64,000 bases of DNA from positions 62,001-126,000 of the forward strand of contig JAFGNV010000008.1 in the NCBI GenBank assembly GCA_016926805.1. Reading direction: 5' to 3'. The notes under the pieces were generated by a model, which saw nothing but the letters and a program-made list of their open reading frames with translations, had not been told where the DNA came from and did no database searches. Positions 35,353-44,700 of the stretch are shown in pieces (positions within the stretch are counted from its first letter, which is position 1; every line of letters begins with the position of its first letter). Made by a program: the position numbers and the translations under genes. The stretch is from Anaerolineae bacterium (lineage in GTDB: Bacteria; Chloroflexota; Anaerolineae; 4572-78; J111).

Positions 35353-36393
35353 TTATTCCCCCGTCCCATACGACACCCACCAGTTCGATGTTCTGAAGAC
35401 AAGCGCCGTGAGCACCCCAATAATGAGCAGCAGCACCCACGCCATGGCGGACGCGTAACCCATCTCGTGGTATGTCCAGCCCTGGATATACAGGTGGAGG
35501 GTATAGAACAGCGTAGAGTTGAGCACGCCGCCGCTGCCGCCACCGATGATATAGGCCTGGGTGAACGCCTGGAACGCGTATATTATCTGCATGACCAGGT
35601 TAAACAGAATAACCGGCGAGAGCAAGGGTATGGTTATGGCGAAGAACTGCCGTACCTTGTTCGCGCCGTCCACGCTGGCCGCCTCGTAATACTCCTGCGG
35701 AATTTGCTTCAGCCCCGCGAGGAAGATAATCATCGACGAGCCGAACTGCCACACCGTCAGCAGAACGAGCGTCCAGAGCGCGTACTTGGGGTTGGTTATC
35801 CAGCCGGGGAGGTTGGTGAAGCCAATGGCTTCCAACAAGCCATTTACCAGGCCGTCTTTCTCGAACACCTTCCGCCACAACACCGCGATGGCCACCGAGC
35901 CTCCGAGGAGCGTGGGGATATAGTACACGACCCGGTAAAACGGCACCCCCCGCAGTTTCTGGTTCAGCAGCATCGCCACCGCGAGGGCGGCTATCAGCTT
36001 CAGCGGCACGGACACGAACACATAAGTGAACGTCACGGACAGCGATTTCATGTAGTACGGGTCTGCGCGTATAACCTCGCCCGTGGAAGCGGTGAACTTC
36101 GACAGCCCGAACACGGGCCCGAACATTTTCAGATAGTTGCCAAGCCCGATCCATTGCGTCGAATCGGGCTTTGTGAAGTCGTAATCCGTGAAACCGAGCC
36201 ACAGCGAATATACCATCGGGTAAAGCGTAAGTACGAAGAAACCCAGGAGCCACGGGGTGAGGAACATATAGGCGGCGGCGTTGCGCCTGAGAAACTCGAC
36301 GATACCAGGTCTGATCGACGTCTTGATAATGGCTTCAGTGCTCGCCCCGTGCATCTTTGGATTTTCTGTACCTGATGGGGACATATTGCGCAT
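35353..36393 (-). CDS. Sugar ABC permease, MalF type
   Basis: The ATG at 36393 has GGAAAGAAG about ten bases upstream and gives a 346-residue protein. It has a cytoplasmic N-terminus, then AAYMFLTPWLLGFFVLTLYPMVYSLW (first helix, typical of the family), further helices and the EAA loop IPQEYYEAASVDGANKVRQFFAITIPLL. It forms the heterodimeric channel with the MalG-type protein. The first ~20 codons are repeated in imperfect form upstream at 36583-36640. Codon and base use here looks GC-richer than in neighbouring regions, which could mean transfer. Confidence 0.88.
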   Translation of the reverse strand: MRNMSPSGTENPKMHGASTEAIIKTSIRPGIVEFLRRNAAAYMFLTPWLLGFFVLTLYPMVYSLWLGFTDYDFTKPDSTQWIGLGNYLKMFGPVFGLSKFTASTGEVIRADPYYMKSLSVTFTYVFVSVPLKLIAALAVAMLLNQKLRGVPFYRVVYYIPTLLGGSVAIAVLWRKVFEKDGLVNGLLEAIGFTNLPGWITNPKYALWTLVLLTVWQFGSSMIIFLAGLKQIPQEYYEAASVDGANKVRQFFAITIPLLSPVILFNLVMQIIYAFQAFTQAYIIGGGSGGVLNSTLFYTLHLYIQGWTYHEMGYASAMAWVLLLIIGVLTALVFRTSNWWVSYGTGE

Positions 36394-36434
36394 AAAGAAA
36401 CTTCTTTCCGTGAATAATCTGGTCGACGTTTTGG

Positions 36435-36490
36435 TGAGAAACCCCGGAATAAATTCTTGGGGCTTCCGAACGCTCAGCCGGGGTTTCTCA
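36435..36490. repeat. 13-bp inverted repeat upstream of the ABC permeases
   Basis: TGAGAAACCCCGG (36435-36447) pairs perfectly with CCGGGGTTTCTCA (36478-36490) around a 30-base loop. It lies in the gap between the lacI-type gene and the first permease, in the transcribed leader region. Confidence 0.7.
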
Positions 36491-36493
36491 TAA

Positions 36494-36579
36494 GGAGAAG
36501 CCGGGGTCAAACGTTTAAGGGACAAAAACAATCGCCTTTCATCCCCTTGATAAACCGAAGGGGCCTTCCCGGCTTCTCC
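36494..36579. repeat. Second inverted repeat in the same leader
   Basis: GGAGAAGCCGGG (36494-36505) pairs perfectly with CCCGGCTTCTCC (36568-36579); an inner CCCCTT/AAGGGG stem lies near 36543-36563. It abuts the 36435-36490 repeat, and the arm sequences are related (GAGAAnCCCGG), suggesting both derive from one duplicated palindrome. No T run follows, so it is not an obvious terminator. Confidence 0.65.
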
Positions 36580-36582
36580 AGT

Positions 36583-36640
36583 AATGGCTTCAGTGCTCGC
36601 ACCGCGCTCCTGCACCTGATGTGGGCATATTGCCACCTAC
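36583..36640 (-). repeat. Truncated duplicate of the permease gene 5' end
   Basis: This stretch matches the start of the permease gene (about 36328-36392) over ~55 bp, including the ATG context (AATATGnCCnCATCAGGTnCAG) and GCGAGCACTGAAGCCATTA. In frame from its ATG it encodes only about twelve residues before a stop, so it is a vestigial duplication. The remainder of the 36394-36702 gap holds the two palindromes and no gene. Confidence 0.65.
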
Positions 36641-36702
36641 TACCGATTAAGTGCATACCTTGGGCGAGCGCGCTCGCACCGCAGTCGCAAGAGCCGTCCT
36701 CG

Positions 36703-37776
36703 TCATAACGGGGCCGGGCCTGTTGACTCACGAATGATAAACTGGGCCTGTACATCGATTCTCTGGTGGGGCCGGTCGGGATCCTGGATGCGGGCCAGCA
36801 GCAACTTAACCACTTCCCGCCCCACTTTTATCATGTCCTTGGAGCTGGTCGTCAAGCGCGGCGTCAGGTATCTGGTCAGGGGAATATCGTCATAGCCGAC
36901 CAGTGACAAGTCGGCGGGAACGCGCAACCCCAGGTCGCTGGCAGCGCGCAAAGCGCCGATGGCCAGCAGATCGTTGATAGCGAGCAAGGCTGTAGGTCGC
37001 ACCGGGAGCTTAAGAAGCTGTAGGGCAGCCTGATAACCATCCTCAATGGTTGTGCCGCACGTGACGATTAGCTCTGGATCAACCGGCAGACTGGCCGCCT
37101 GCAGGCAATCCTGGTAAGGCAGCAGACGGTCCAAGCCTCCCGCGGAATCGACTGGCAGGAGGTCAGCAGTCTCGAGACCGTCGTCCCACGGCGGTCGCAC
37201 GCCGTAAATCAAGCCAATCCGCCGGTGTTGCAACGCCAATAAATAGGCCATCGCTTCCCGGGTTGCGGCCTCGTAATTGGACACCACACAGTCTATCGTG
37301 GGGTGCTCGCCTATTTTCGCGATAGGGAATCGCCGCTTGAGGAGCTGGGTCAGAATCTTTTGCGCTCCTTCCGATTGGAAGATGAGAGCGCTCATCAAAA
37401 TCAGCCCGTCGGTGCGCCGGCGCGACAGTTCTTTGAAAATTTCTTCCCCATAATCGGGGTTGAGGTCGGCACTGGAGAGGAGCAGGTGGTAACCCGCCGC
37501 ACGCAGCTCCTGCTCGACCCCGTCGGCGGTTTGCCAGAAATGGGGATTGTGGATATCCGGGAGGATAAGGCCGACGGTTTGGGTGCTACCCGAACGCAAG
37601 GCTTGGGCGCGGGCATCCGGCTCGTAGCCAAGTTCCTCAATGGCCTCCAGAACCCGCCGCCGGGTCGCCTCGGAGATGGGCACCTGGCTGACGGCCAGGC
37701 CATTGACTACGTATGAAACCGTCGCCCGCGAGACACCGGCCAGGCGTGCCACGTCGACTTGAGTGGGTCGTTTCAT
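36703..37776 (-). CDS. LacI-family transcriptional regulator
   Basis: The 357-residue protein starts with the LacI helix-turn-helix and hinge (VDVARLAGVSRATVSYVVNG, then TRRRVLEAIEELGYEPDARAQALRS) and continues with a periplasmic-binding-protein-like sugar domain (VGLILPDIHNPHFWQ, AINDLLAIGALRAASDLGLRVPADLSLVGYDD). Such proteins repress sugar genes until the sugar is bound. It is upstream of and codirectional with the ABC permease genes, which it presumably controls. A promoter with palindromic operator sequence directly upstream (37851-37918) suggests autoregulation. Confidence 0.93.
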   Translation of the reverse strand: MKRPTQVDVARLAGVSRATVSYVVNGLAVSQVPISEATRRRVLEAIEELGYEPDARAQALRSGSTQTVGLILPDIHNPHFWQTADGVEQELRAAGYHLLLSSADLNPDYGEEIFKELSRRRTDGLILMSALIFQSEGAQKILTQLLKRRFPIAKIGEHPTIDCVVSNYEAATREAMAYLLALQHRRIGLIYGVRPPWDDGLETADLLPVDSAGGLDRLLPYQDCLQAASLPVDPELIVTCGTTIEDGYQAALQLLKLPVRPTALLAINDLLAIGALRAASDLGLRVPADLSLVGYDDIPLTRYLTPRLTTSSKDMIKVGREVVKLLLARIQDPDRPHQRIDVQAQFIIRESTGPAPL

Positions 37777-37850
37777 GGTTTTCCACCGCTGCGCTGCGTG
37801 ATCTTAAACTTGGTTTGGGAAACACGAGGTTACATGTGGGAAAACAGGTT

Positions 37851-37918
37851 GTTTACACGTATAATGTTACACGTGTAAACTGCATAAACACTATAACACA
37901 TGTTTGCTGCGGTGTCAA
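37851..37918 (-). promoter_or_regulatory. Promoter and LacI-type operator of the regulator/ABC operon
   Basis: On the minus strand, -35 TTGACA (37918-37913) and -10 TATAGT (37895-37890) have a 17-bp spacer. Just downstream are the perfect 12-bp palindrome TTACACGTGTAA (37867-37878) and a related half-site GTTTACACGT (37851-37860), with a central CG as in LacI-family operators. Binding near the transcription start would repress the operon. The rest of 37777-38074 shows no gene. Confidence 0.65.
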
Positions 37919-38074
37919 ACGGCGGGGCAGGGCAATCTCACTCGCGCACTGCAAATTGTCATTAGTATGAACGACTGGAGGGAGCGGAGAATCTCCAATT
38001 CTGCGGTGAAATCGCTAAAGTATTATGTTGGGTGCCTGCTGTAAAAAGCGAGGGTATTGGCCTGGCCTTTATGC

Positions 38075-39079
38075 CTAACTCTGTTGCCTCTTTATTCTGG
38101 CCAAGCTGGCCGCCAGACCGGAAGCGGTGGCCTTCTGCTTTTGGGAGGCCCTGACCGCAAGACTTCCTGCCTCATCAGATTTCTCCTTGGACACATAGGT
38201 GCTGCCGTCGGGCATTATCGCACCGTCAAGATTTTTAAGGTGACTGAGTTGTTCCTCAGATATGGTGGCACCCTGCAAGTTGGCCTGGCTTAAATCAGCA
38301 CCGCTTAAGTCGATGTTACTCAGATCAAGCCCCTGTAAATCAGCCCGACTCAAATTTGCCTGGCTCAGATTGATCCGGCGCATGTTGGCGACAACATTCA
38401 GTTTGACTTTACTCAAATTGGCCCGGCTCAAATTAGCCCCTCTCAGATGAGCCCCGTCAAGATTGACCCCGACCAGATGGCTCTGGGTCAGGTTGGCCTT
38501 GCTTAAATCGGCCTGACTCAAATCACTATCCTGCAAATTGGCCTGGCTCAGGTTGGCCTCGGTCAAACTGGCGCGGTGAAGATTGGCCCCCCTCAGATCA
38601 GCCTCGCGTAAATTGGCCCGATTCAATTTCACCTGGCTCAAATTGCTCTGTCTCAACTTGGCCGCCTGTAAATTCGCCTCATTCAAATTGGCTTCAAGCA
38701 GGCTGGCTTCATTCATGATGGTCCAGCGCAAACAGGTTTTGTTTAACTTGGCCCGATTCAAGTTGGTCCCCACCAGGCTGGCTGTATCCAGTTTCTCCCC
38801 ACTCAGGTTCAACTTGCTCAGGTTGGCGCCATCCAGTTTGGCCCCGTGGAGGTAAGCCTTGCCCAGTTCGGCCCGGCTCAAGTCCGCCTCACTCAGATCG
38901 GCGCGGATCAGGGTGGCCTGGCCTAAATTACTCTTCGATAAATTCGCCTGGCTCAAATTGACCGCCCGTAAATCCATCCCGCTCAAGTCCATTGCGCTAA
39001 AATCCAACCCGTTCAGGTCGGGAATCTCGCCCCGCCTGCGGGCATCCTTGATTATTCTAACAACTTGTCCACGTTCCAT
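38075..39079 (-). CDS. Pentapeptide-repeat protein
   Basis: About 50 tandem A(D/N)LxX repeats (for example LSQANLSKSNLGQATLIRAD) run from residue ~25 to ~280 of a ~334-residue protein, predicting a right-handed quadrilateral beta-helix. The first ~20 residues (GQVVRIIKDARRRGEIPDL) form a short charged helix, and the last ~50 residues are a Lys/Ser/Ala-rich tail. There is no signal peptide or membrane helix. Some family members mimic DNA and protect gyrase from quinolones; no direct evidence for that here. I take the ATG at 39079; a TTG at 39091 is an alternative. DNA here is repetitive only because the protein is. Confidence 0.88.
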   Translation of the reverse strand: MERGQVVRIIKDARRRGEIPDLNGLDFSAMDLSGMDLRAVNLSQANLSKSNLGQATLIRADLSEADLSRAELGKAYLHGAKLDGANLSKLNLSGEKLDTASLVGTNLNRAKLNKTCLRWTIMNEASLLEANLNEANLQAAKLRQSNLSQVKLNRANLREADLRGANLHRASLTEANLSQANLQDSDLSQADLSKANLTQSHLVGVNLDGAHLRGANLSRANLSKVKLNVVANMRRINLSQANLSRADLQGLDLSNIDLSGADLSQANLQGATISEEQLSHLKNLDGAIMPDGSTYVSKEKSDEAGSLAVRASQKQKATASGLAASLARIKRQQS

Positions 39080-39183
39080 AATTCCGGCCAAACCAAATAT
39101 TTTCTCTCAGTATATCATACCTATTTTTTGCTGACAACCATTACGCCAAAAATCTTATGAACCTGAACTCGACTATTCATAGT

Positions 39184-39285
39184 ATGTCATTTCGAACGGA
39201 GCCTGGCGGAGTGAGAAATCCCTAAAACGTGGTCTGGTCAGCATATTTCTAAGGGATTTCTCGGCCTCCGGCCTCGAAATGACAT
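39184..39285. repeat. REP-like palindromic element in intergenic DNA
   Basis: A 102-bp imperfect palindrome with ends ATGTCATTTCGA (39184-39195) and TCGAAATGACAT (39274-39285), and inner GAGAAATCCC/GGGATTTCTC arms. This end sequence is the pattern of a widespread class of palindromic repeats seen in many bacterial genomes. It lies between the pentapeptide-repeat gene and the glycosidase gene. Confidence 0.8.
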
Positions 39286-39331
39286 GTCTTGGGAACCTAT
39301 CGAACTGAGGTTATGAGGACAGAGTTTTCTC

Positions 39332-41773
39332 TCATTCATCTCCCCCAAATTTTCGCTCAAAATCTGGCATAGCCTCAACCGCCCGAATGGTCAAGGTCCT
39401 ATCGCCGGAACTGCTATCAAACCAGGCCGCCGGGTCGTGCGGATCGGAAATGAGCCAGGGGCAAAAGGCAAAAAAGTAATCCGGCAGCGGCGCCCCGTTA
39501 GAAAGCTGGCCGGTGCGGAACCAGCCAAACACAGCCAAGTGATAATCCCGGTGCAAACTTTCGTCAATCATCGGGTAACGCGCATCTTGAGCCTCGCCGG
39601 GCCGCCAGCCCCCTTCACCGGCAATCATTATCGGCCCAAAACCAATCTCCTCTTCAAACACCCGGGCAAATTCGCCAAAACCCAACACACCGTTGATATC
39701 TTCGTCATATTCGGGCGGGTGATTCAAACCGTAAGGGTGCGGCACAAAAAAGAGACGATCAAACACGCCGGTCATTTGCTCTGTTTTCAGGCGTTGCAGC
39801 GTGACTCGCAGCCAGGCGGGGTCGAGGAATTGCAGCCCAACGTATCCGCCGGCCTCATAAACCTGGCGGATAGCCGGTAACAAATGCTGCAAAAACACCT
39901 CCCGGTCAAGTGGATGATCTTCGTCCCACTCTTGGGCCAGGCTTGGCTCGTTATACAATTGAAAGTATGGTGGAATGCCCTGGGCGCGCAAAAACTCAAC
40001 ATCTTCGCGCCAATGGGCGTAATCTTCATAGGGCCGGATAAAGGGGCGCCAGACCACCATGATCCCCGCCTTTTTGAACATAGGTGCCGAGCGCATCAAC
40101 TGGTAACGATTGGCATAGACCACCAGCGTCCAGCGCATCCCCAATTTTTGCATGCGATTGATTTGCTGCTGGGTCTCGATCTCATCAAACCAGTGCGTTT
40201 GTAAAAAATGGATGCCCCGGCCGTTGTCGGCGACGGGGCGCGGCCACGTGTTCAACCAGCCAGGGTAATCTTCGGTGGGAGAGGGAAAGTCAAGCGGCGG
40301 CGAAACTGCGCCAGGCAGGGGCTGCCCTGGCTCAAATTCGGCAAAACGGCGCACGTCAACATCATAAGCCGTCCACTTTTGGCCGTCAAAATGAATCTTC
40401 AACTTGCGTCCCATAAACCAGGGATGTCCTGCCTCGTCCAGCGCCACAAAATTGAACTGCTCGTTTAACAGCGGCTGGTCTAGCGCACTATAAACCTGCC
40501 AGGCTTGTCCCGGTTTTTGCCAGGCAATGTAGTTGTCACCCGCCACCCATGTCGTCCGGTCTGCCCCAATGGCCAGCGATAGAGCCCCCCGCTCCGTTGC
40601 CCCCTCGGCCAGTCGGTAATTCTCCAGGCTGCCATGTAAATGCCGGCCAACGCCAAAACGGGTTGCCAGCCACAACGAGCCGTCCGGTCCCAACTCGAGA
40701 TCGTTGATTTCATTATCTGTCACGTCACTGGTGAAGGTATTGTCCACCTGCCAGGTTTCTGTTTTCAGGTTGTACCGAACCAGCCCGGCAAAGCGAGTGG
40801 CGGCCCATAAGGTGTGGGTAGCTGGGTCCAATACCAGGGCGGTGATATTTCTGAGCGGGTCGTGCGCTGCCTCGTCGTCAGTCCCAAGCCGGTAAACCAC
40901 CTCAGCCTGGTCCGCCGCCAGCCGCACCAGCCCTCGACCAAGGCGATAGCGTTGCGCCGCGCGGTCGTAATGATTAATCTCGGCATACCAGACCTCAGCG
41001 GGGCCAACGGCTATGGCCGACACCCAACCATCCCGACTGCCTCCAATTTGGCGGGGCGGGCCGTCGTCGGCCATGCGCCATACCTCGCCGTTGTTTGTAC
41101 CCAAATAGAGGTTTTGCCCATCACCGGCCAGAGCCGTGATGGTCGACTCATCCGGCAAGCGATACTGCTGGTATTGTTTGAGGCCGGTATCCCACCGGGT
41201 TAGCAGGCCGGTTTGATTGGCCGTCCAAAGATGGCCGTTGGCCCACACCACTGCTGTAGGCCGGGGATGGGCCTGATCGTCGGTGGACAAGCTGGCGGGG
41301 GATAGAGCTTCGGGGGCCAACTCAAAACTATGCAAAAAGTCGTCGTCAACATACGAGACCGTCAGCAAGTTGCCCCCTAACGCTTCCATTGTTTCCGGGT
41401 TGGGCGCGCGGTATCGTTGCCCCTGTTGCAGGAGGTAAAGGCCGGAGTCAGCCTGGCCGGTCAGCCAGCGGGTGAGGGGCAGGTCAAGCGGATAAGGCGT
41501 CAGTTGTTCATCGGTCACTTCAACCACCTCTTCCGGCCGGTAGCCCAGCGCCAGGTAGGTGGGCCAATCGTAAATGTGTCGCAACCGGCCGTTTTCCATC
41601 AGACGATAAACAGCCGATTGGCTGCCCTTGAGGGGCTGTCCCACCAAGGTGATAGCGATGGGCGTTGCCGTTGCTTCAGGGGCGGGCAGGGTTGAACGCG
41701 GCGTTGGCGGCGGGGTTGGTCGGCAGGCGCTCATCAGAAAAATAATGATAACAAGGGCGGGTAACTTCTTCAT
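39332..41773 (-). CDS. Lipoprotein with beta-propeller and C-terminal glycosidase-like domain
   Basis: The ATG at 41773 overlaps the TGA of the gene upstream in transcription (ATGA), indicating translational coupling. A signal peptide ends in lipobox FLMSAC (Cys17); a Thr/Pro linker follows. Residues ~170-480 have repeating LYLGTNNGEVW, IWAATRFAGLVRY and LWLATRFGVG patterns of a sensor-type beta-propeller. The C-terminal ~300 residues look like a clan GH-A barrel with YFQLYNEPSLAQEW (Glu609) and IMIAGEGGWRPG (Glu720) as candidate acid/base and nucleophile. It presumably acts on cell-surface or environmental glycans. The propeller may serve recognition. Confidence 0.75.
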   Translation of the reverse strand: MKKLPALVIIIFLMSACRPTPPPTPRSTLPAPEATATPIAITLVGQPLKGSQSAVYRLMENGRLRHIYDWPTYLALGYRPEEVVEVTDEQLTPYPLDLPLTRWLTGQADSGLYLLQQGQRYRAPNPETMEALGGNLLTVSYVDDDFLHSFELAPEALSPASLSTDDQAHPRPTAVVWANGHLWTANQTGLLTRWDTGLKQYQQYRLPDESTITALAGDGQNLYLGTNNGEVWRMADDGPPRQIGGSRDGWVSAIAVGPAEVWYAEINHYDRAAQRYRLGRGLVRLAADQAEVVYRLGTDDEAAHDPLRNITALVLDPATHTLWAATRFAGLVRYNLKTETWQVDNTFTSDVTDNEINDLELGPDGSLWLATRFGVGRHLHGSLENYRLAEGATERGALSLAIGADRTTWVAGDNYIAWQKPGQAWQVYSALDQPLLNEQFNFVALDEAGHPWFMGRKLKIHFDGQKWTAYDVDVRRFAEFEPGQPLPGAVSPPLDFPSPTEDYPGWLNTWPRPVADNGRGIHFLQTHWFDEIETQQQINRMQKLGMRWTLVVYANRYQLMRSAPMFKKAGIMVVWRPFIRPYEDYAHWREDVEFLRAQGIPPYFQLYNEPSLAQEWDEDHPLDREVFLQHLLPAIRQVYEAGGYVGLQFLDPAWLRVTLQRLKTEQMTGVFDRLFFVPHPYGLNHPPEYDEDINGVLGFGEFARVFEEEIGFGPIMIAGEGGWRPGEAQDARYPMIDESLHRDYHLAVFGWFRTGQLSNGAPLPDYFFAFCPWLISDPHDPAAWFDSSSGDRTLTIRAVEAMPDFERKFGGDE

Positions 41774-44700
41774 GGTTCCTCGGCGGTGCTCATCAGGCCC
41801 AACTCGAGCCAATCACTCACGGCCTCACCGGCCTCATTCAATACTTGCGCCTCCAGATGATACGTGCCGGCCGGAAAATCCTGGCCAATCCACACCGCGT
41901 GGTTATCACGAACCCGCTCCCCCGCCGTCCAGCGAGTGGTGGGATAACGCTGGAGCGACGATGGAGCGGTTTCCGCCAGGATCACCCGGCCCTCGTCATC
42001 TCGCAAGCGCAGGCTGATCCGGTAGTCAACCCTGGGCGCAGTAACCGCCTCCCAAAACAGCGCAACCCGCAGAAAGTCGTTACGCCTGATAACTTCTCGT
42101 TCTGGCGTGGCCCCCAGTAACCGGATGGGCAAGTCTTTGGAGGTTTTGGCCACGGTTGCCACTGGCCAGAGAATATCCAACTCGGCTATCGTGGCCGGCC
42201 GGGGCGCTTTTCCCACCGTCACCGGCAGGGCCAACACGTCGGCCCAACCGGGATCGCCGCCGCTCAGCACGGGCAACCGGCTCCAGGTTGAGGGGTTATA
42301 CAGGCCCGTTATCAAAAAATAGTCGCCGGGCGGGGCGCCGGGAGGAACGCGCACCCGGTGGGAGTCCTGGACAAATCCCCAGGGCGGCCATTCGCGGGCG
42401 GGCATTTCGCCGGGATGGAGATTATCCTGGGCCGCATAGAGGCGATTATGGGCGTCCACCAGTTGGGCCAGGCTGCTGTAGTTGGTGGTTAAGGGCTGGC
42501 GAGCTTGCCAGTAGACGGTCAGGACAAAACTCTGGCCGGGAGTGAGGGTGGGACGGTTCAGATCATACCCCAACAGGTTAACCTGTTGGCCAAAGTTCAC
42601 CGCCCTGGTCACATTTGCCCCAGCTACCGTGATGCCGTCAAAGGTATGCCGGAACGGATTATCAAAACGATCAACATAGAGCGTCTTACCGAGAATCAGT
42701 AGCACCGCCAACCCCAATAAGGTAATCCATTGGTGGGAAGATAGATTGTCCGGGTGGATCAAAAGACCCGGCTCAAAACCCTTTAGGGTTCTTAACGAGA
42801 TAGCTTTCCTCATGTCATTCTGAACGGAGCGTAGCAGATCGAAGAATCCCCGCCTAGTTGAGGGAGATTCTTCGCTTCGTTCAGAATGACTCATTTCAAC
42901 GCAGAAACTTATATTCATACGAGTTCTTAGACCAACCCCAAGCAATACCCCCACTATGGCCAAAGAAACCAGGGAAATGACATCTGCAATCCGCCGCCGC
43001 GGCGTCTCGCCAAAAAAGAGGCGCAGGTGATGCCGGCCTGGGGGCATGACCACGCCAAGCAAACCCCGCTCGCTGACGGGCGCAAGGTTGGCGGGCTGCC
43101 CATCGACCCTGGCTTGCCAGCCGGGAAAGTAGAAGGTATGAAAAATAGCCTGGTATGGCTCCGGCGAGTTGATGACCAGCTCGACCTGGTTGAAACCGTA
43201 ATCAGCCCGTTCGATCTTGGCTGCCGGGGGAAGATAGGCCGCATCGAGCCGCTCGATGGTCATTCCGGCCTGGTACAGCGGTTCCAGGGGGGACTCGGCG
43301 GGGACCTGGGCCACCCACCGCGGCAGATATTCGCCAAAAGAAGTGGCGCCGATAGCGCCGCTGACATGTTCGTAAGCCATCATGTCAAGCAGGGTTGGCT
43401 CGGCGGCAAATGAATGGTGATACCGTGGGTAGAGCAGGGGCAGGGTCGTCAGAAAAATCAGGAGGATACCCGCAACCGTAACGCCCAACCTGAACTGTTT
43501 GGGAAAAGCTACCACCGCCAGCCCGGCCAAAATTGCCAGCAGAAAAGCCGCCGGGCCTAGCAGCCGGTGGGGATACTGCATAAAGGCCAGCCAGGGCAAT
43601 CGCTCCCATACCTCAAGAGAGATAGGGAGCATCATAAACACCGCTCCGGCCAGCCCCGCCATCGCCAACCCCGCCGCCGCCCACGGCTGCGGCTCCCGTA
43701 ACCGGCGCAGGCCAACCAGTCCCACCCCCGCCAAACCGGCCTGGGCCAGGCCAAAGATAACCGGATAACGGGGGTTGAGCAGGCCGGTGTTGGCCGGTTG
43801 GGGCCAGGCTAGGAGTTCTGGCAGATGCACAAAGTGAAACCGAAAGTCGAAATCCGGGCTGATGATGACGCGTTGCACCTGGATCAATCCTTTTTCCAGC
43901 ACGGCCGGAATCAGAAAAAAGGCCGCCAGGCCCACCCCCAGAACTCCGGCCAGGCCGACCGGCCAGATAACCTGTCGAAAAAAAATTCCAAATAACGGAG
44001 TCCAGAGCTTACTCTGAGTCAAACCAGAGTTTGCCTCCCGGTTTTTGTAGTCGATAAATTGAAATATCAACTCAAGGCCCAGGTATAACCCCAAAAAAGG
44101 GACAAAGAGCAAATTCGAGACATTGTGCAACAACAGGGCCAAAGCCAGCAGCAGGGCGCAAACCGGCACCAACAGCAGTCTCCGCCGGGGTCGGGTGACA
44201 CTGGGCCGGATAAGGCGTCCAAATATCCAGAACACAAAAGGGAAAACAGCCATGGCCCACACCGCCGGGAGACTTCCTCTAAAAAAGGCGTTGAGCAATT
44301 GGATAGGCGCGTAAGCATAGGCCACTCCGGCCAGGATTCCGGCCAGGGAGCCAAAGCGGTCGCGGGTAAAAAGGTAAACACCTGTGCCGGTCAGCAACAG
44401 GGCCAGCATTAAGGAAACATTCAAGGCATTTACCAACCCCAGGCCCAACAGCTTCAAAGTCAGGGTAAGGTAATAAGCTAGGGGGGCGTAAAACACAAAC
44501 AGGGGCAAACCGTAGCCGTAAGCCAGATCGGGCAGCCAGCGGGGAAAGATGGCACCCTGGTAGAGGGCGTGACTCAACGCCACCAGGCGATACAGGTGCA
44601 GCAGGCTGTCGGCGCTGTGGGTGAGCGTGTTGGGTTGCAGAAGAGGCAGTGCTGCTGGTAAAACCAACAGCCAGACCAGCAGCACGTTGAAATCAAATCT

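Noticed and set aside
35302-36375. Long plus-strand open frame (357 residues) opposite the ABC permeases
   Set aside because: It is antisense to clear permease genes, is rich in Arg/His/Glu with no fold pattern, and follows from high GC in the third codon position of the minus-strand genes.
38262-39134. Regular short DNA repeats that might be a CRISPR-like or satellite array
   Set aside because: The regularity is a 15-bp period from the pentapeptide repeats of a protein-coding gene, with no spacers.
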